From Syncephalis fuscata (Eukaryota > Zoopagomycota > Zoopagomycetes > Zoopagales > Piptocephalidaceae): a DNA stretch of 64,000 nucleotides. This document shows, piece by piece, positions 23,455 to 37,626 of this stretch. How positions within the stretch are numbered: the stretch's first letter is position 1; each line of letters begins with the position of its first letter. Below the pieces are notes generated by a model. That model saw only the letters and a program-made list of their open reading frames with translations. It was not told where the DNA came from and did no database searches. The stretch lies in NCBI GenBank assembly GCA_025786725.1, contig JAHLTZ010000022.1, positions 408,435-472,434 of the forward strand. The letters run 5' to 3'. The translations under genes and the position numbers were made by a program.

Positions 23455-25393
23455 ATTGATAGTGGTTAAAAAGAACAAAGAGGTATAAACAGTGGATATG
23501 ACGTAAACGTCAAAGGATGCTATTGTGAGCAAGCCAGAACATCAGTTAAGTAATCGTTTACGTTATTTGGTACACGTTGTGCCACTTACGGACTGTATTA
23601 AATGTGAATGTAATTAAATAATATTTACCAACTATCATTAATTTGTATAGTAAAAGATGTACCAATAAAAACTCAACACAATATTGCAATAGCCATGAAT
23701 ATAGCTTTGTACAAATAATTGCAATACTTGATTATTTATTAAAACACTGCTATAAGGCTATTATAGTTTATTTCAAAATTATTTTTGAAGTTCAATGATT
23801 GCATTTCCAAATAGTTTTATCTGTCAATTAACCTGCTGTTTAGTTAATCTAGCGTCAATGATAGTTCGTGTAAAACAATAATAGCATCAGGAGAGCTATT
23901 GAATGTTCGTTGTTTAGATGTTATTTGTTTGATACACATGGCACTATTGTCAAAAATAATACAAGAAACCAAAGTGTATTTTATTAAACATGGTATCTAT
24001 AGATACAAGCTAGCATGTGGATCATCATTTAGTATTATGTGCAACAATCAGAATATTGCTTATAATAATTTTAATATATCAAGTAAGTCACATGTATTAA
24101 TTATGCAGATAGCTATAAAGTAACACTGGATATCAGTCTATATAATTACATTTACGCTCTACAGAACAGCAGCAAATAAATAGCAATATACGCTTTTAAG
24201 TTTATAAAACATTCAAAACTAATAAACAACAATTTTACAGCATATTTTATATTACTGTAATGATACTGTAGTATATTTTATGCTGTTAGAAATCTGTTTA
24301 ATTTTTAAAAGACTACAACCATAAAGATCGAGATTAGCAAGTATTGACAAAAATATGCTAAGTTTACATTAACGTAGATTAGCTATTGCACACAAGAAAA
24401 ATCTAGATTGGATATTCAATTAGATTTAAGCGGTAATAGATTGAAATGCTGATTTTTATTTGCGCTGATATTGACCGAATATATCAACACAATAACCATA
24501 GTTTTCTAAACATACTATATAAAGCTTGTGGTTTAAAAAAAGCGTAGTATTATAATAAAGCAGGTAAAAGGCTTAGAGCATATGGCCGTTGCTATATAAT
24601 TTATGATTTATAATCTGCTAGACTATAACTGCGGACATGGCAATGCATTAATAATGCTATAGTTGATACAATCACTCGTAAAATAGCTATGCAAAAATAT
24701 TACATTAGTAAATAGTACCTTGCTGTAAACATTATCTTAGTCGTGAATATGTTCAATATGCGCCGAGAGCCATCACAATCTACATACAACGGCAATGAAG
24801 GCTATATCTAAATGAAGCTGTAAGCAATAGTTGTTCAAAACATACGTACATAATTGTGGTATTTCTATAACCATTGAACATGGGATCCCACAATAACTAT
24901 CATTGTTTTGAATGCTTGTTTTCTATTTTTAAACCGGAATGAATGTTTCTAAAAGCTATATGCAAATCGCTTGACAATCAAACCATGTGGAGTTGAAACC
25001 TATATTTACTTGTAGTAGTTCCAAGTCTGGTACACCCATACATAATCGTACACAAATTTACCTTTTTGGTCTACGATTGATGTGCTAGCAGTCTCAGCTC
25101 ATTTATTTTTCCTATCATTATGTAGATTGCCTTTTTGAGCTGCAGTCGATGTTGCAGCCGTTTTGAATTCAGCTATTTTTACATGTGGCACATCCGCATT
25201 ATCTTCTATGCTGGATAATTAATCAGCTACAGTTTTTCAAATTTGCTATAAAATGTCCATAGTTTGACCATCTGTTGCCGTGTATTTCCTATACACACTT
25301 CGCTTATACTGCTATCTCTAGAGGCATTTTACAAATTCCACTTTTACATAAAATATATAACTTGCTATCCTTGTCAAACGATTAAAAATTGCC
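23455..25393. other. Intergenic, nothing recognised
   Basis: Nearly 2 kb of AT-rich DNA. A 74-codon frame at 23899-24123 has no codon bias or motif that I recognise. No RNA gene is seen. Confidence 0.35.
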
Positions 25394-26549
25394 ATGATAA
25401 TTTCCAATCCCAAGCCTCTCATTGCTCTCGTGGTTGCTGCATCGACACTAGTATCCGCCATAAATGCTACCCCACCACCTGCTTCAGCATCTGTTGCATC
25501 ATCTGCCGTAGTACCTCAAGAGATTCAGGATTAATAAACAAGCGCAAGGAACATTTAGGACAGAAAGAATCAACCATCCGAAGGTTTGACGGTATGATAC
25601 AATATCAAGTCGGCTATGCCGTCAAATCAATTTCAATGAGATTGAAAGACAATACTAAACTTGTATTCTAACCTAAATCTGTATTTTTATTTTAAAATTT
25701 CAAAATCACATTAGTTAATGAAATATTTAAAGGAAAACTAAGAGTATACGATGCATTCGGCATATCAGGTCTTTTTATTGAAAAAGCATCCTATCACGAA
25801 AGTGGTTATATTGTAACTAGATCAAGACTAGGCAACAGCAAAGTTCAATTTATTTGCGGAGATGACGAAGTAAAAGCACCAAGTTTCCGATTCTTTAAGG
25901 TATGTTCACATTTAATATTGGACTATTGCTAACGTGCTTGAATAACAACAGGATGCTTATGAGCTTTCACAAACGCATCCAGGGCTTTATGAAGGTACTG
26001 AATATGTATCTGGACCTAAACAGCGAGTATTTGAGCCCAAGTTCAAGCTTGAATGCTTTTTGGGCACCCAAAGCGATGGCGGCACAGCCTTAGAAGATAT
26101 CTTTGCAGGAGGAAACATATCAGTTGAAGTTGCAACGAAATATGTTGAACGAATTTCAAAAGGTAAACAGGCACACAAATAGTATAAGCATTATAACATA
26201 GTATCAATTAGGTCTGCAATACATGCGCACAATAGGCTGGATGCCTAGCAAAATGGATCACAGTAAGTTTGATTGAACTTTAGTCTGCATTACAATGGCA
26301 CTGATATTTGATTTAGACTTTGTTGGAGATAAAAATGGATATCTATTCTACAGGTCTCATGCTGACAGTGTTGATTTGAACTCCAAAGATTTGAGTTTAG
26401 GTGTGAAAAAAGCACTAATCAATGACTATAACGAGACCCTTTGGGGAGTACTTGGAAAATTGTACAAGATAATTCTTAAAACCAAAGACTACGAATTATC
26501 AAAAGAAGAGGTCAAGAAGAGATACATACAATACAAAATAGTATTTTAG
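25394..26549 (+). CDS. Secreted protein of unknown function (multi-exon)
   Basis: Unrecognised family. The first Met gives a good signal peptide (MIISNPKPLIALVVAASTLV, then SAINATPPP). The frame breaks near 25528 (one base missing) and continues GLINKRKEHLGQ...MIQYQVGYAVKSISMRLKDN. Probable exon joins are a donor GTATTC at about 25663 with acceptor TTAG before 25711, a donor at 25899 with acceptor 25952, a donor at 26162 with acceptor before 26212, and a last exon from about 26355 reading SHADSVDLNSKDLSLGV to VF at 26549. The phase of the last join is not clean. Two cysteines (FICGDDE and LECFLGT) could form one bridge. Start and general layout are reasonable; exon limits are provisional. It is similar in style (signal peptide, about five exons, few cysteines) to the gene at 45865, but I do not see sequence homology. 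Confidence 0.5.
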
Positions 26550-27072
26550 CAATAAAACCGAGTTTACAGATAATATTTTCGGCATATAAACATAACTATC
26601 GTATACCCAATTCACTTCCCGTTGTTTATGAGTATAATACTTAGTTATATTACCAGCCATAGTATCTTAAATTGCAAAACTAAATGTCATAAGCAATAAA
26701 TTCGAATTTATTCTAAATCATTATTGTTCAAGTATTATTTTATTAATGCTTTTAATAGTCAATAAGCGTCAATTTAAACGAACTGTCCATTAATTTAATT
26801 ATCATAGAAATGCTAATAAGTTTATTCATATGACAGTAGCTAGTAATAGTATATAGTATCATCTGCGCACAATTCATTGTAAAATAGACAAAATGGAATT
26901 AGCAATGGGCTAAGCATGAATAAGAAGATAAAGTATATGACGAAGGAGTAAAATTACTATATATTGGGAAATAAAAGACACTAGCGCATAGTGTAGCAAA
27001 GTAAACGATACATAAACAGTGGACTATCAGTGTATACAAATGTACACATCTGTTACTTATCGCTTGCTTGTT
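26550..27072. other. Intergenic between convergent genes
   Basis: AT-rich 3' flanks of two convergent genes. Nothing further is recognised. Confidence 0.4.
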
Positions 27073-29541
27073 TTAAAAGCTCATTTGCGACAGCGTGGCC
27101 CAACTTCGTCGTGCACCAGCCATGGCATCGACCATTGAAGAACGCCAAACATTTCGTTGATTGTTTGGGCCATTCTCAGCCAGTTCTGGATTACGGCCAC
27201 CACCCACAAGTTTTGTAGGACTTGTTCGTGGTGAAGATGGCAACGAAGTAGTACTAGAATTATCGATGGTAGTGATACCATTTTCTGTAGTTGTCGCTAA
27301 TACATTGCGTGAAAGATCAGGCGCCGATTTACGCTTTGAACAGCCGTCGATGATAGAACCAGCAAGACTGCTATGTCCAGCAGAGGTGTTATTAGCACCG
27401 ACAGGCTGTGCTACAGTATGTGCACCATGTACTGGTAAAGTGGCAGCACCTTGCACACCAACACGTGCCAAAAACATACGCATTCGGTGTCGTAAAATAT
27501 CGTGATAGATTTGTTCAGGTTTAGCACGGATAAGACCACGACGCATAAGGCGCACGTAAGCCCAGAATTCACACGCAGACACAAGACGAAGTCGGCAATC
27601 GGCACAGATTAATCGTTGTGACTGCGATGTTGTGTCATTTTGACGTGTTGTAGCATCACGTTCGCCTTCTAAAAAAAGACGATGACTGGACTCAGGTGGG
27701 CATGGACATTCGCAAAGCGTACATGGCGGTTGAAATGTTGAGCCTGGCGAAGTAAGCATTGTTTGATAGGCAAACAATTGTCTAGCATCCGACAAAGCAA
27801 CTGGTTCAAGAATTAGAGTGCCTGACTGAACACCTGTGTGGATTTTACGCTGTAAAAAGTAACCAGCACGATCAAATCGTACACATGGCTCGACATCGTC
27901 GTTTTGGCAACGACGTAAGAATTTTGAATTGCCTGTCGTTACCGGCTCAACTGCCAGGGATGCTGTTTCCACTAACGTCTTATTAGGTATACCATTTGAA
28001 TAGCCAATGTTAAGTACATTTGCTTCTCGTAAGCACAAACGATAAAATTCTTCAAAGTCCGTGTAACGACGACCTTTCAACTCAAAAGCAAGTAGAGCCG
28101 CAACTGGATCGATAAACGAGGTTACAGTTGGTGAGTTAATATCCGAACCATAGGCACTATCAGTACTTGGCAATGAGCCTAAAGAAGCAATGGATCCATG
28201 GGCGGCATGTCGGGCTACCGTTAATGATGGCTTCTGTGTTGCTACATCAGTAGTACCACTATTGCTGTCAGTTGTTGATGCAATAGCTGTATTATTCTGA
28301 TCGCCATTTGATTGTTGCTGTTGCTGCTGCTCTGTTGCACTAACTGTAGACATAGCCTTTTCCATCATTCGTTTCAAGTCGTTTAATTGAGCCTTTAACA
28401 TTTGCTCAACATCTTGTAGTTCTTGTACACGAGCAAAGTATGAATCACGTTTGCGTTCAGCTTCAGCGCGTGCACGGCGTTCATCGACCACCATCTTTTG
28501 GGCCTCTTCAAACACAGTACGCGACAAATCTTCTAGTTGAGCCTCAATGCTTGCCTTTGCATTTTCAAGTTCACCACGACGACGTGTTTCGACCACAAGC
28601 TTTTCAGAGGTTCGTTGCAGTTCAGATCGTAACTGTTCAATAAGAGTTTGTGATGTTTGTGGCTCATCTGGCTGTGTAAAAGCACCAAGTGTATTTGGCA
28701 TGCCAGTAGATGTAAAAGTTGTCAAATCATTCAGCGTGTGTTGATTACCAAACTCTTGACGGTGCTGCGGTGCTGGTTTAGAAATAGTCGAGTTAAGACG
28801 AGCATCATACGATGTAGTATGTGCGATGCCCGTGTTATTTAATGAATAGTTGGTGGTGTAATCCGACTGATGATGCTGGTCATCATGTTCGTCTTCATCA
28901 TCTGTCACATCGTCAGTAGCAAATTCCTTCTCTGCCTGCTCTTCCATCGATGATAGTTGCGCACAACGAATGGGTGATAAAGGCATTGAGTCTTGATCTA
29001 TACCAATAGGTGTGACAGGACGTAAAAGAGCAAGGCGCATTTCAGCCTCACGTAATTCTTGCTCAATACGAATACGCTCTTCTCGTAGCGTATCCACTTC
29101 TTGTCGCCAACGATCATTTTCTCGTTGCATTGATTGTTGTATCCACTCAAGTTCATCACATCGAGCGGCCAATTGCGCCGTATGTGCAGCTAAAGGACTA
29201 TCGTGTCCATCAATTAAATGATGGGCTTGAGCTATGGCTGATGATGGTGCAAAATTCAATGTACCTGCTATTACGGGTACTGAAGCAATTGAAGAAGACC
29301 TTGAACGAGATGATGGATAGTTTGAATTGTCGGCGTCGGACAACGCGCTTATGCTAGTCGATCGATGAACTGGCAATGGCGTGGGTGGCAATAAACCAGT
29401 ACTGCTACTCAATTGCATTGTTGAACCACGTTGCCAACAAGTAGAAGATGAGTGTGGCAATGGAATAGTAGCTGCTGCTGTTGTAGCTGCTGCTGTAGTA
29501 GTAGTCGTAGCCATTGTTATCGCTATTGTGGGTTCATCCAT
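27073..29541 (-). CDS. Sec2/Rabin8-like Rab guanine-nucleotide exchange factor
   Basis: Likely activates a Sec4/Rab8-type GTPase for exocytic vesicle traffic. One uninterrupted exon, 822 residues. The N-terminal 100 residues are Thr/Ala/Ser-rich. A first coiled coil at about residues 125-175 contains IQQSMQRENDRWRQEVDTLR. An acidic linker follows (DDVTDDEDEHDDQHHQSD). The long coiled coil at about 300-410 (QTLIEQLRSELQRTSEKL onward, including TVFEEAQKMVVDERRARAEA) is the part resembling the Sec2 GEF helix. A later domain at about 490-690 has a CTLCECPCPP cysteine group and an ICADC group, like the C-terminal part of fungal Sec2 and Rabin proteins, and could bind zinc. A Gln run (QQQQQ) sits at about 415. 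The assignment rests on the coiled coil and domain order. Confidence 0.8.
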   Translation of the reverse strand: MDEPTIAITMATTTTTAAATTAAATIPLPHSSSTCWQRGSTMQLSSSTGLLPPTPLPVHRSTSISALSDADNSNYPSSRSRSSSIASVPVIAGTLNFAPSSAIAQAHHLIDGHDSPLAAHTAQLAARCDELEWIQQSMQRENDRWRQEVDTLREERIRIEQELREAEMRLALLRPVTPIGIDQDSMPLSPIRCAQLSSMEEQAEKEFATDDVTDDEDEHDDQHHQSDYTTNYSLNNTGIAHTTSYDARLNSTISKPAPQHRQEFGNQHTLNDLTTFTSTGMPNTLGAFTQPDEPQTSQTLIEQLRSELQRTSEKLVVETRRRGELENAKASIEAQLEDLSRTVFEEAQKMVVDERRARAEAERKRDSYFARVQELQDVEQMLKAQLNDLKRMMEKAMSTVSATEQQQQQQSNGDQNNTAIASTTDSNSGTTDVATQKPSLTVARHAAHGSIASLGSLPSTDSAYGSDINSPTVTSFIDPVAALLAFELKGRRYTDFEEFYRLCLREANVLNIGYSNGIPNKTLVETASLAVEPVTTGNSKFLRRCQNDDVEPCVRFDRAGYFLQRKIHTGVQSGTLILEPVALSDARQLFAYQTMLTSPGSTFQPPCTLCECPCPPESSHRLFLEGERDATTRQNDTTSQSQRLICADCRLRLVSACEFWAYVRLMRRGLIRAKPEQIYHDILRHRMRMFLARVGVQGAATLPVHGAHTVAQPVGANNTSAGHSSLAGSIIDGCSKRKSAPDLSRNVLATTTENGITTIDNSSTTSLPSSPRTSPTKLVGGGRNPELAENGPNNQRNVWRSSMVDAMAGARRSWATLSQMSF

Positions 29542-31825
29542 AGAGTGTTGTTGTTGTGTTGTTGTTGATGGTTATGCATTCTGTGCTAATAGTTCGATTA
29601 CCGTAGAATTGATCGATATTCGTAAATGCTAAATGGAAAGGTTATAGTGGCGAGAGTGAAGAGCAATAACGCTAATCGACAGTTATGCTAAATGAAAGGA
29701 ATAAATACAGCAGGTTAGTAACAATCGATATAGCAGTTATTTGCTTGTTTGTCAAGTGAATGATAGCTTGTTTTGCAAAAAGAATAGCAAGTTGGTAAAG
29801 GAAGAGGTAGAGGTAGAGTGAAAGAGCGAAAAAGAGTTATAAAAGAAAAATAAGGATCGTCCAACTAAAAAACCAAGTATTGCCTATTTGAATAAATTTA
29901 TATCTTATTTAGGTGGGTGTGAAAATGTCATCCACTTGCCGAAAAGAACTATTAGTGTGATGGTCACCTAGTCTATTGACTAACATCAGCTGATGGACAC
30001 ATGTAAGATATCCACTACCACCACACATACAACATGCCACTAAGATCGTTTTACTAGATCTATTCTTATATCTAATCAAGCTGGATCAATAGTGGTCATA
30101 AAGATATACAATGATGTATATTTGTATCAATTTATACATTTATCCATTACTCCCTTTTGGTCTATTTGAAACAAGTAGAAAGATAGACCAAAAGGGAGTA
30201 ATGGATAGCTGTATAATCGATACAAATATACCAAAAAAGCAAGTGAATGATGTGTATATTGTAGAATAAATGGCTAGAGTATAGAACAAGCATATGCAAA
30301 GAAAGAGTGGTGCACGAGGTGTGTGCGTACGTGCATATCACTAGGGTGCGTGTATATACAAGTACAAAGACACCCAATGCACTATTGCCACCGTTGCTAT
30401 TGCTACTTGATAGTTACACGAAATAGCAATTGACTGACTTAAGCGGCTGATAGATAGCCGCAATAATAATAACGTTACTGTTATTATTGTTATTGTTGTT
30501 GTAATGAAAAGGGGAAAGGCCAGGTAGACCGTGGTGTGTATATATAACACGCGGAGCAGCATAGAAAGGAGAAGCGCTGAGTGATAAAGGACTGCTTTAC
30601 AGATTACTTACCGGTCAATCACTTTATATAAACGTCGCCGACTATAGGTAGGTACTTGTGTGTATGGCACTACACTGTATAAGCACTAGTATGAATGAAG
30701 ACAAGAACGATAAAACACGATGTTTAGTAGAATAAAAAGTAGAGACGCAAAGTAGAAGAATGAAGAACAAGTGAATGAAAGAATGAAAAGAAGCAACACT
30801 GTAAAACTGCAATGCAGCCTCCTTAACCGTAATAAACTGATTGTGTGCAAGAATAGCGAGTGAGTAAGCGAGTGAGTGAGTGAGTATGAGTACTAGTCAA
30901 GGACAGTATGCATATTAATTGCAGCGTTTTCTACATTTATAAAATGCCAAGCATTCAAAGGGGAAATGGAAATATTACTCGGACATAATTGACCGAGGCT
31001 GGTTGATAAGTAGTCACATTAAGACATATTACTAAATATATTATGTTTTAGTAATTAAGCTTGTAATCCGCCATTTTACTTTCCTGGTGAATGATACTAA
31101 TGACTAGATTATTACATCATAGTGTGACTTGGGAGTCGAATGACCACATTTAATAATATTCGCGTAATTAAACTAGATATTCTTTCTATTAAACATAGAA
31201 TTACGTGGTAAGTGATATTAAATATCAAATACTCATTATCGTAGATTTATTATTTGGTATGCATATATATATATACACTCTATTCACCTATATCATTCCC
31301 ATTCTATTCTACACTAACATATATCACTCTATGATGTACTAGACACACTCTATTGTTTATATCTTCCAATACACTTTATTCACTCCACTCATTATGTTAT
31401 ACACATTATAACTTTGACATTATTTTATGTACTTTTTCACCGTACACTTATCATTTTATACATCCTTCTATACTCACTTAGCCTTCCTCTATTTAAAACT
31501 ATTTTTATTTCTGTTCTAGCTTTATTATTAACAAATGTCGACTCATTTCGTTCATTGTGCTTATTAGACTATATATATGAAACTCGTAACAAATAGGATG
31601 TATTCAATATGGCATAGAATGATATATAGTGGTGCAGAACAGAGCAGAAATGCTATATATTTATTAAAAACCTTTATTATTATTACTTATCATGGCAATA
31701 TTGTTTGTTCTCTGACATATAAATACTTAAACAAATTGCTTTTATTATTCTTTTGTAAAATAAACAATCTATATTGATTATTTATAATTTACAAATGTTA
31801 TTTATGGTGCTATCGCCGTAGCTGC
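29542..31825. other. Long intergenic region with hairpin and repeat
   Basis: About 2.3 kb without a supportable gene. It holds a perfect 25-bp inverted repeat (30141-30165 with 30183-30207), a GAGT-type microsatellite at about 30862-30890, and a copy of the dispersed repeat also seen near 16.9 kb (31226-31268). The 31270-31560 stretch is low-complexity, rich in CACTCTATT-like and CATAT words. Confidence 0.6.
30116..30232. repeat. Long inverted repeat / hairpin
   Basis: Perfect 25-nt arms (30141-30165 and 30183-30207) separated by a 17-nt loop. The pairing continues imperfectly outward to about 30116 and 30232 (both flanks share GATACAAATATAC in opposite orientation), giving arms of about 50 nt. 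The transcript on either strand would fold into a long hairpin. It could be a MITE-like remnant or a small-RNA source. Confidence 0.85.
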
Positions 31826-34490
31826 TTAACCGCTGCACATCATACAAGCATCCTTGTTGTCAAGTGAGCACTGGAGTCGCATAGCATCGGTAATATCGTC
31901 GGCATTGCTACCATCGATGCTTGCATCTCCTTTCTCTTCGCCATTTGTGTTGCTTGACATTGCTTTGAGTGACTGTTGATCAACGGTGAATTTGATGGCA
32001 TCGACAGCGGGACGTGAACGCAAATAGTACATGCCTGTCTTGAGTCCCTTCTTCCAGCCGTAAAAGTGCATTGAAGTTAGCTTTGCATAGGAAGGCTCGG
32101 CAATATGGATGTTAAGCGATTGAGACTGATCGATAAAGGCACCACGATCGGCTGCCATATCAAGCACGGCCTTTTGCGATATTTCCCATACAGTACGATA
32201 AAGCTGGCGGATTTCATCAGGTATACCAGGTGCACGTTGTACCGATCCATTATCGGCAATAATACGGTTCTTCATCTGATCGTTCCATAGACCCATTTCA
32301 ACAAGATCTTTAAGTAGCCATGGATTGACAACTTGGAATTCACCGGCCAAAACACGCCGTGTATAGATGTTGGATGTGTATGGCTCGAAGCATTCGTTAA
32401 ATCCAAGGATCTGTGAGGTTGATGCAGTAGGCATTGGTGCAACGAGCAATGAGTTGCGGACACCATGTTTTTGGATACGTTCGCGCAATGGCTCCCAGTT
32501 CCATTGATCGGTAGGCGTGACATTCCACATATCGTGTTGTAGAATGCCTTGTGAGACTGGGAGTCGGCGTAAGTCTCATAGGTGCCGTAAAGTTCGGCCA
32601 ATTCGCTCGATGACTCGAGTGCAGCGTGGTAAATCGTTTCAAAGATGCGCTTATTAAGTTCGCGGGCCTTTGGTGATTCAAATGGCATGCGCATCTTAAT
32701 AAATGTATCGGCCAATCCTTGAACACCAAGACCAATAGGACGATGGCGCATATTCGACTTGTGTGCTTCAGGTACTGGGTAGTAGTTGACATCGATAATC
32801 TTGTTCAAATTACGCGTAACGACCTTTGTAACCGAGTGGAGTTTCTCAAAATCATATGTATCGCGATCGATGACAAATGACGGCAAGGCAATACTTGCCA
32901 AGTTACAGACGGCAACTTCATCGGGTGATGAGTACTGGACAATTTCCGTACAAAGATTGCTGCATTTAATCGTACCAAGGTTCTTTTGATTCGACTTTTG
33001 ATTACAGCTATCTTTATACAGCATATACGGCATTCCTGTCTCTGTCTGGGCATCAATAATGGCCGACCATAGCTTTTGGGCCTTTATTGTCTTGCGAGCT
33101 TTGCCTTCCTTTTCGTACGATTCGTATAGACGCTATGTATCGTATTATTAGCATAACTTAATAAAAAACTGTTTACAATACTATTTAGCTTATTCATAAT
33201 ATACTTACGACAAATTCATCGCCATAGCAGTCTTGTAGGCCGGGACATTCATGTGGACACATAAGCGACCAGTCACCGTTTTGTTCAACACGTTGCATGA
33301 AAAGGTCGGGTATCCACATAGCGTAGAAAAGATCACGAGCTCTTGCCTCTTCTGAGCCGTGGTTTTTACGCATGTCGAGTATTTGGAATACATCTGCGTG
33401 CCATGGTTCAAGATAGATGGCAAATGCGCCAGGTCGCTTATTGCCACCTTGATCGACGTAGCGTGCCGTGTTATTGTAGACACGTAGCATTGGTACAAGT
33501 CCATTTGAATAGCCATAAGTACCGGCAATATATGAGCCAGATGCACGAATGTTATGCACGTTAAGGCCAATGCCGCCGGCTGTCTTGGAGATCATAGCAC
33601 ACTGCTTTAGCGTGTCGTAAATGCCTTCAATCGAGTCATCGGCCATGGTCAACAAGAAGCAGGACGATAGCTGTGGGCGTGGTGTACCGGCGTTAAAGAG
33701 TGTCGGCGATGCATGGGTAAAGTAACGTTCAGACAATAAATGGTACGTTTCAATAGCGGCATCAATATCCTTGCCATGAATGCCGACAGCAACACGCATA
33801 AGCATATGTTGTGGTCTTTCAACGGTGCGGCCATTCAGCTTCAATAGATAGGACCGTTCGAGTGTTTTAAAGCCAAAAAAGTTGTAGCTAAAGTCACGGT
33901 CGTAAATAATAGCCGAATTTAAACGTTCAGCATTCTCTTTTACAACTTGATACGTCAATTCCGAAATCATTGGAGCTGGTAGGCCGGTTTTGGGGTTGAT
34001 ATAAGTGTATAGATCTTCAACGACCTGTGAAAATTGCTTCTTGCTTTCTTTATGCAAGTTTGAAATAGCAATACGGGCAGCAAGAATGGCATAGTCCGGA
34101 TGCTTGGTCGTCATATAGGCGGCAGTCTCTGCGGCAAGATTGTCGAGTTCAACGGTCGTTACGCCTTGGTAGACACCAGAAATAACCTAGTACAGGCCAG
34201 ATATAGTCAGTGATAAAATTTTATTACTAAGCAATCAATACTGCCAATAACTTATCGCACTTTGACACTTTACATACCTTTTGAGCAATTGCTGCTGGGT
34301 CGACATAGTTTGTATCGAGTCCATAGCAAAGCTTAACAATACGAGCCGTGATTTTATCAAAGGCCACCTTCTCGGTATGTCCACCTAACAAACAATCAGC
34401 GAGCCAATCAATATTCATATTAGTTTATTACTATAAAACAAATAGGTTTATATTTAGCTGTAACTACTTACCTCGTTTAACGACAAACAT
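31826..34490 (-). CDS. RNR1: Ribonucleoside-diphosphate reductase, large subunit (R1)
   Basis: Class Ia R1 subunit, which reduces ribonucleotides for DNA synthesis. Exons: 34472-34490 (MFVVKR), 34278-34384, 33209-34186 and 31826-33132, about 803 residues once joined. Seen in order: [20 protein letters not shown], the C-terminal part of the ATP-cone region, LSSCFLL (active-site Cys), [20 protein letters not shown], the radical-site block [11 protein letters not shown] (redox Cys and neighbours), [19 protein letters not shown], and a C-terminal [14 protein letters not shown] tail with the CxxC thiols for reduction by thioredoxin. One base is missing at about 32560 in a C-run, between SQS and [12 protein letters not shown]. 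As this enzyme is essential, I take it to be a sequence error. It is divergent from the V-ATPase gene with about 680 bp between them. Confidence 0.96.
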
Positions 34491-35174
34491 ACTGTTAGCT
34501 AGCTATATACGTTGTTAAGTAATAGATAGATATAGATAGATAGATAGCTACAAGTATGTGTAGAAATGTGTACCCAAGAACTGGGATAAAAGCGAAAACA
34601 ACAAAAAGAAAGAGGGAACGTGTCAAAGCCGCGTTTTTTCTATAAGTCGCGCCTACATCGCGTCAATAACAAACTGATAGTTTTCAGTTTAATAGTTTAC
34701 TGCTTATTCAATACGAATAGTTAATTAACTAATTAAATAGTTATCATCACGTATTATCATGATCATTATCGTCATTATTATTTACATCATCGTCATCATC
34801 ACCACTATCACCAATTTCAATAAAAGACTGTGATGTGGGTCAGTTGGTTGATCAGATGACAGATATACAACATGTGAGTTCGTTACATCCTTGTCCAGAA
34901 TGGCTATCCATTTGTATGAGTGTAGTCTAGTGTATAGAGTGTATAGCTGCTTATAGTTTTATAACTATATGCCTATGGCCATCGTCATCATCACTGTCAA
35001 CAGCATCACCATCACTATAACACACATTTGAATATTGGCAATAACTCCACAACTCATCACAGTTAACCGATTTCCTTCTTTCTACTGCCATTTCATACTC
35101 ACTTATCACACACGTCATCGCAGTGCATTGTTATTGCCTTTATCAGTATCTTTTCTTGTTCATCTATCGTCTCC
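34491..35174. promoter_or_regulatory. Divergent promoter region, RNR1 / V-ATPase B
   Basis: About 680 bp between two divergently transcribed genes. It contains a GATA-type tract (34528-34549) and a CATCATCGTCATCATCACC-like tract at about 34780-34805, echoed near 34980-35000. No coding frame. A shared promoter is inferred from the geometry only. Confidence 0.5.
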
Positions 35175-37375
<2,201 letters not shown>

Positions 37376-37626
37376 GCGATTGTTTAGTTGTTGGTTAATA
37401 CTAACAGCAGTAATAGCGGAAACAATCATAGGAACAACATTTACATAAGCTGATGCTTACATTGACACATTTATGTTAATGTTGATGTTTGTGTGCAGGA
37501 TATTGTCAATATATTATCCTATTATACCATTTATTATTAATGTTATCAGTGTTATCAATGTTATTTACTGTCTTATCACCAATTTGTTCTTTAAATACTA
37601 TTCATTTATTACAATACTATTGAACA

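Noticed and set aside
27081-29632. Several plus-strand frames antisense to the Sec2-like gene
   Set aside because: They are shadows of the strongly biased real coding strand, with repetitive Ser/Arg or Val/Ala composition.
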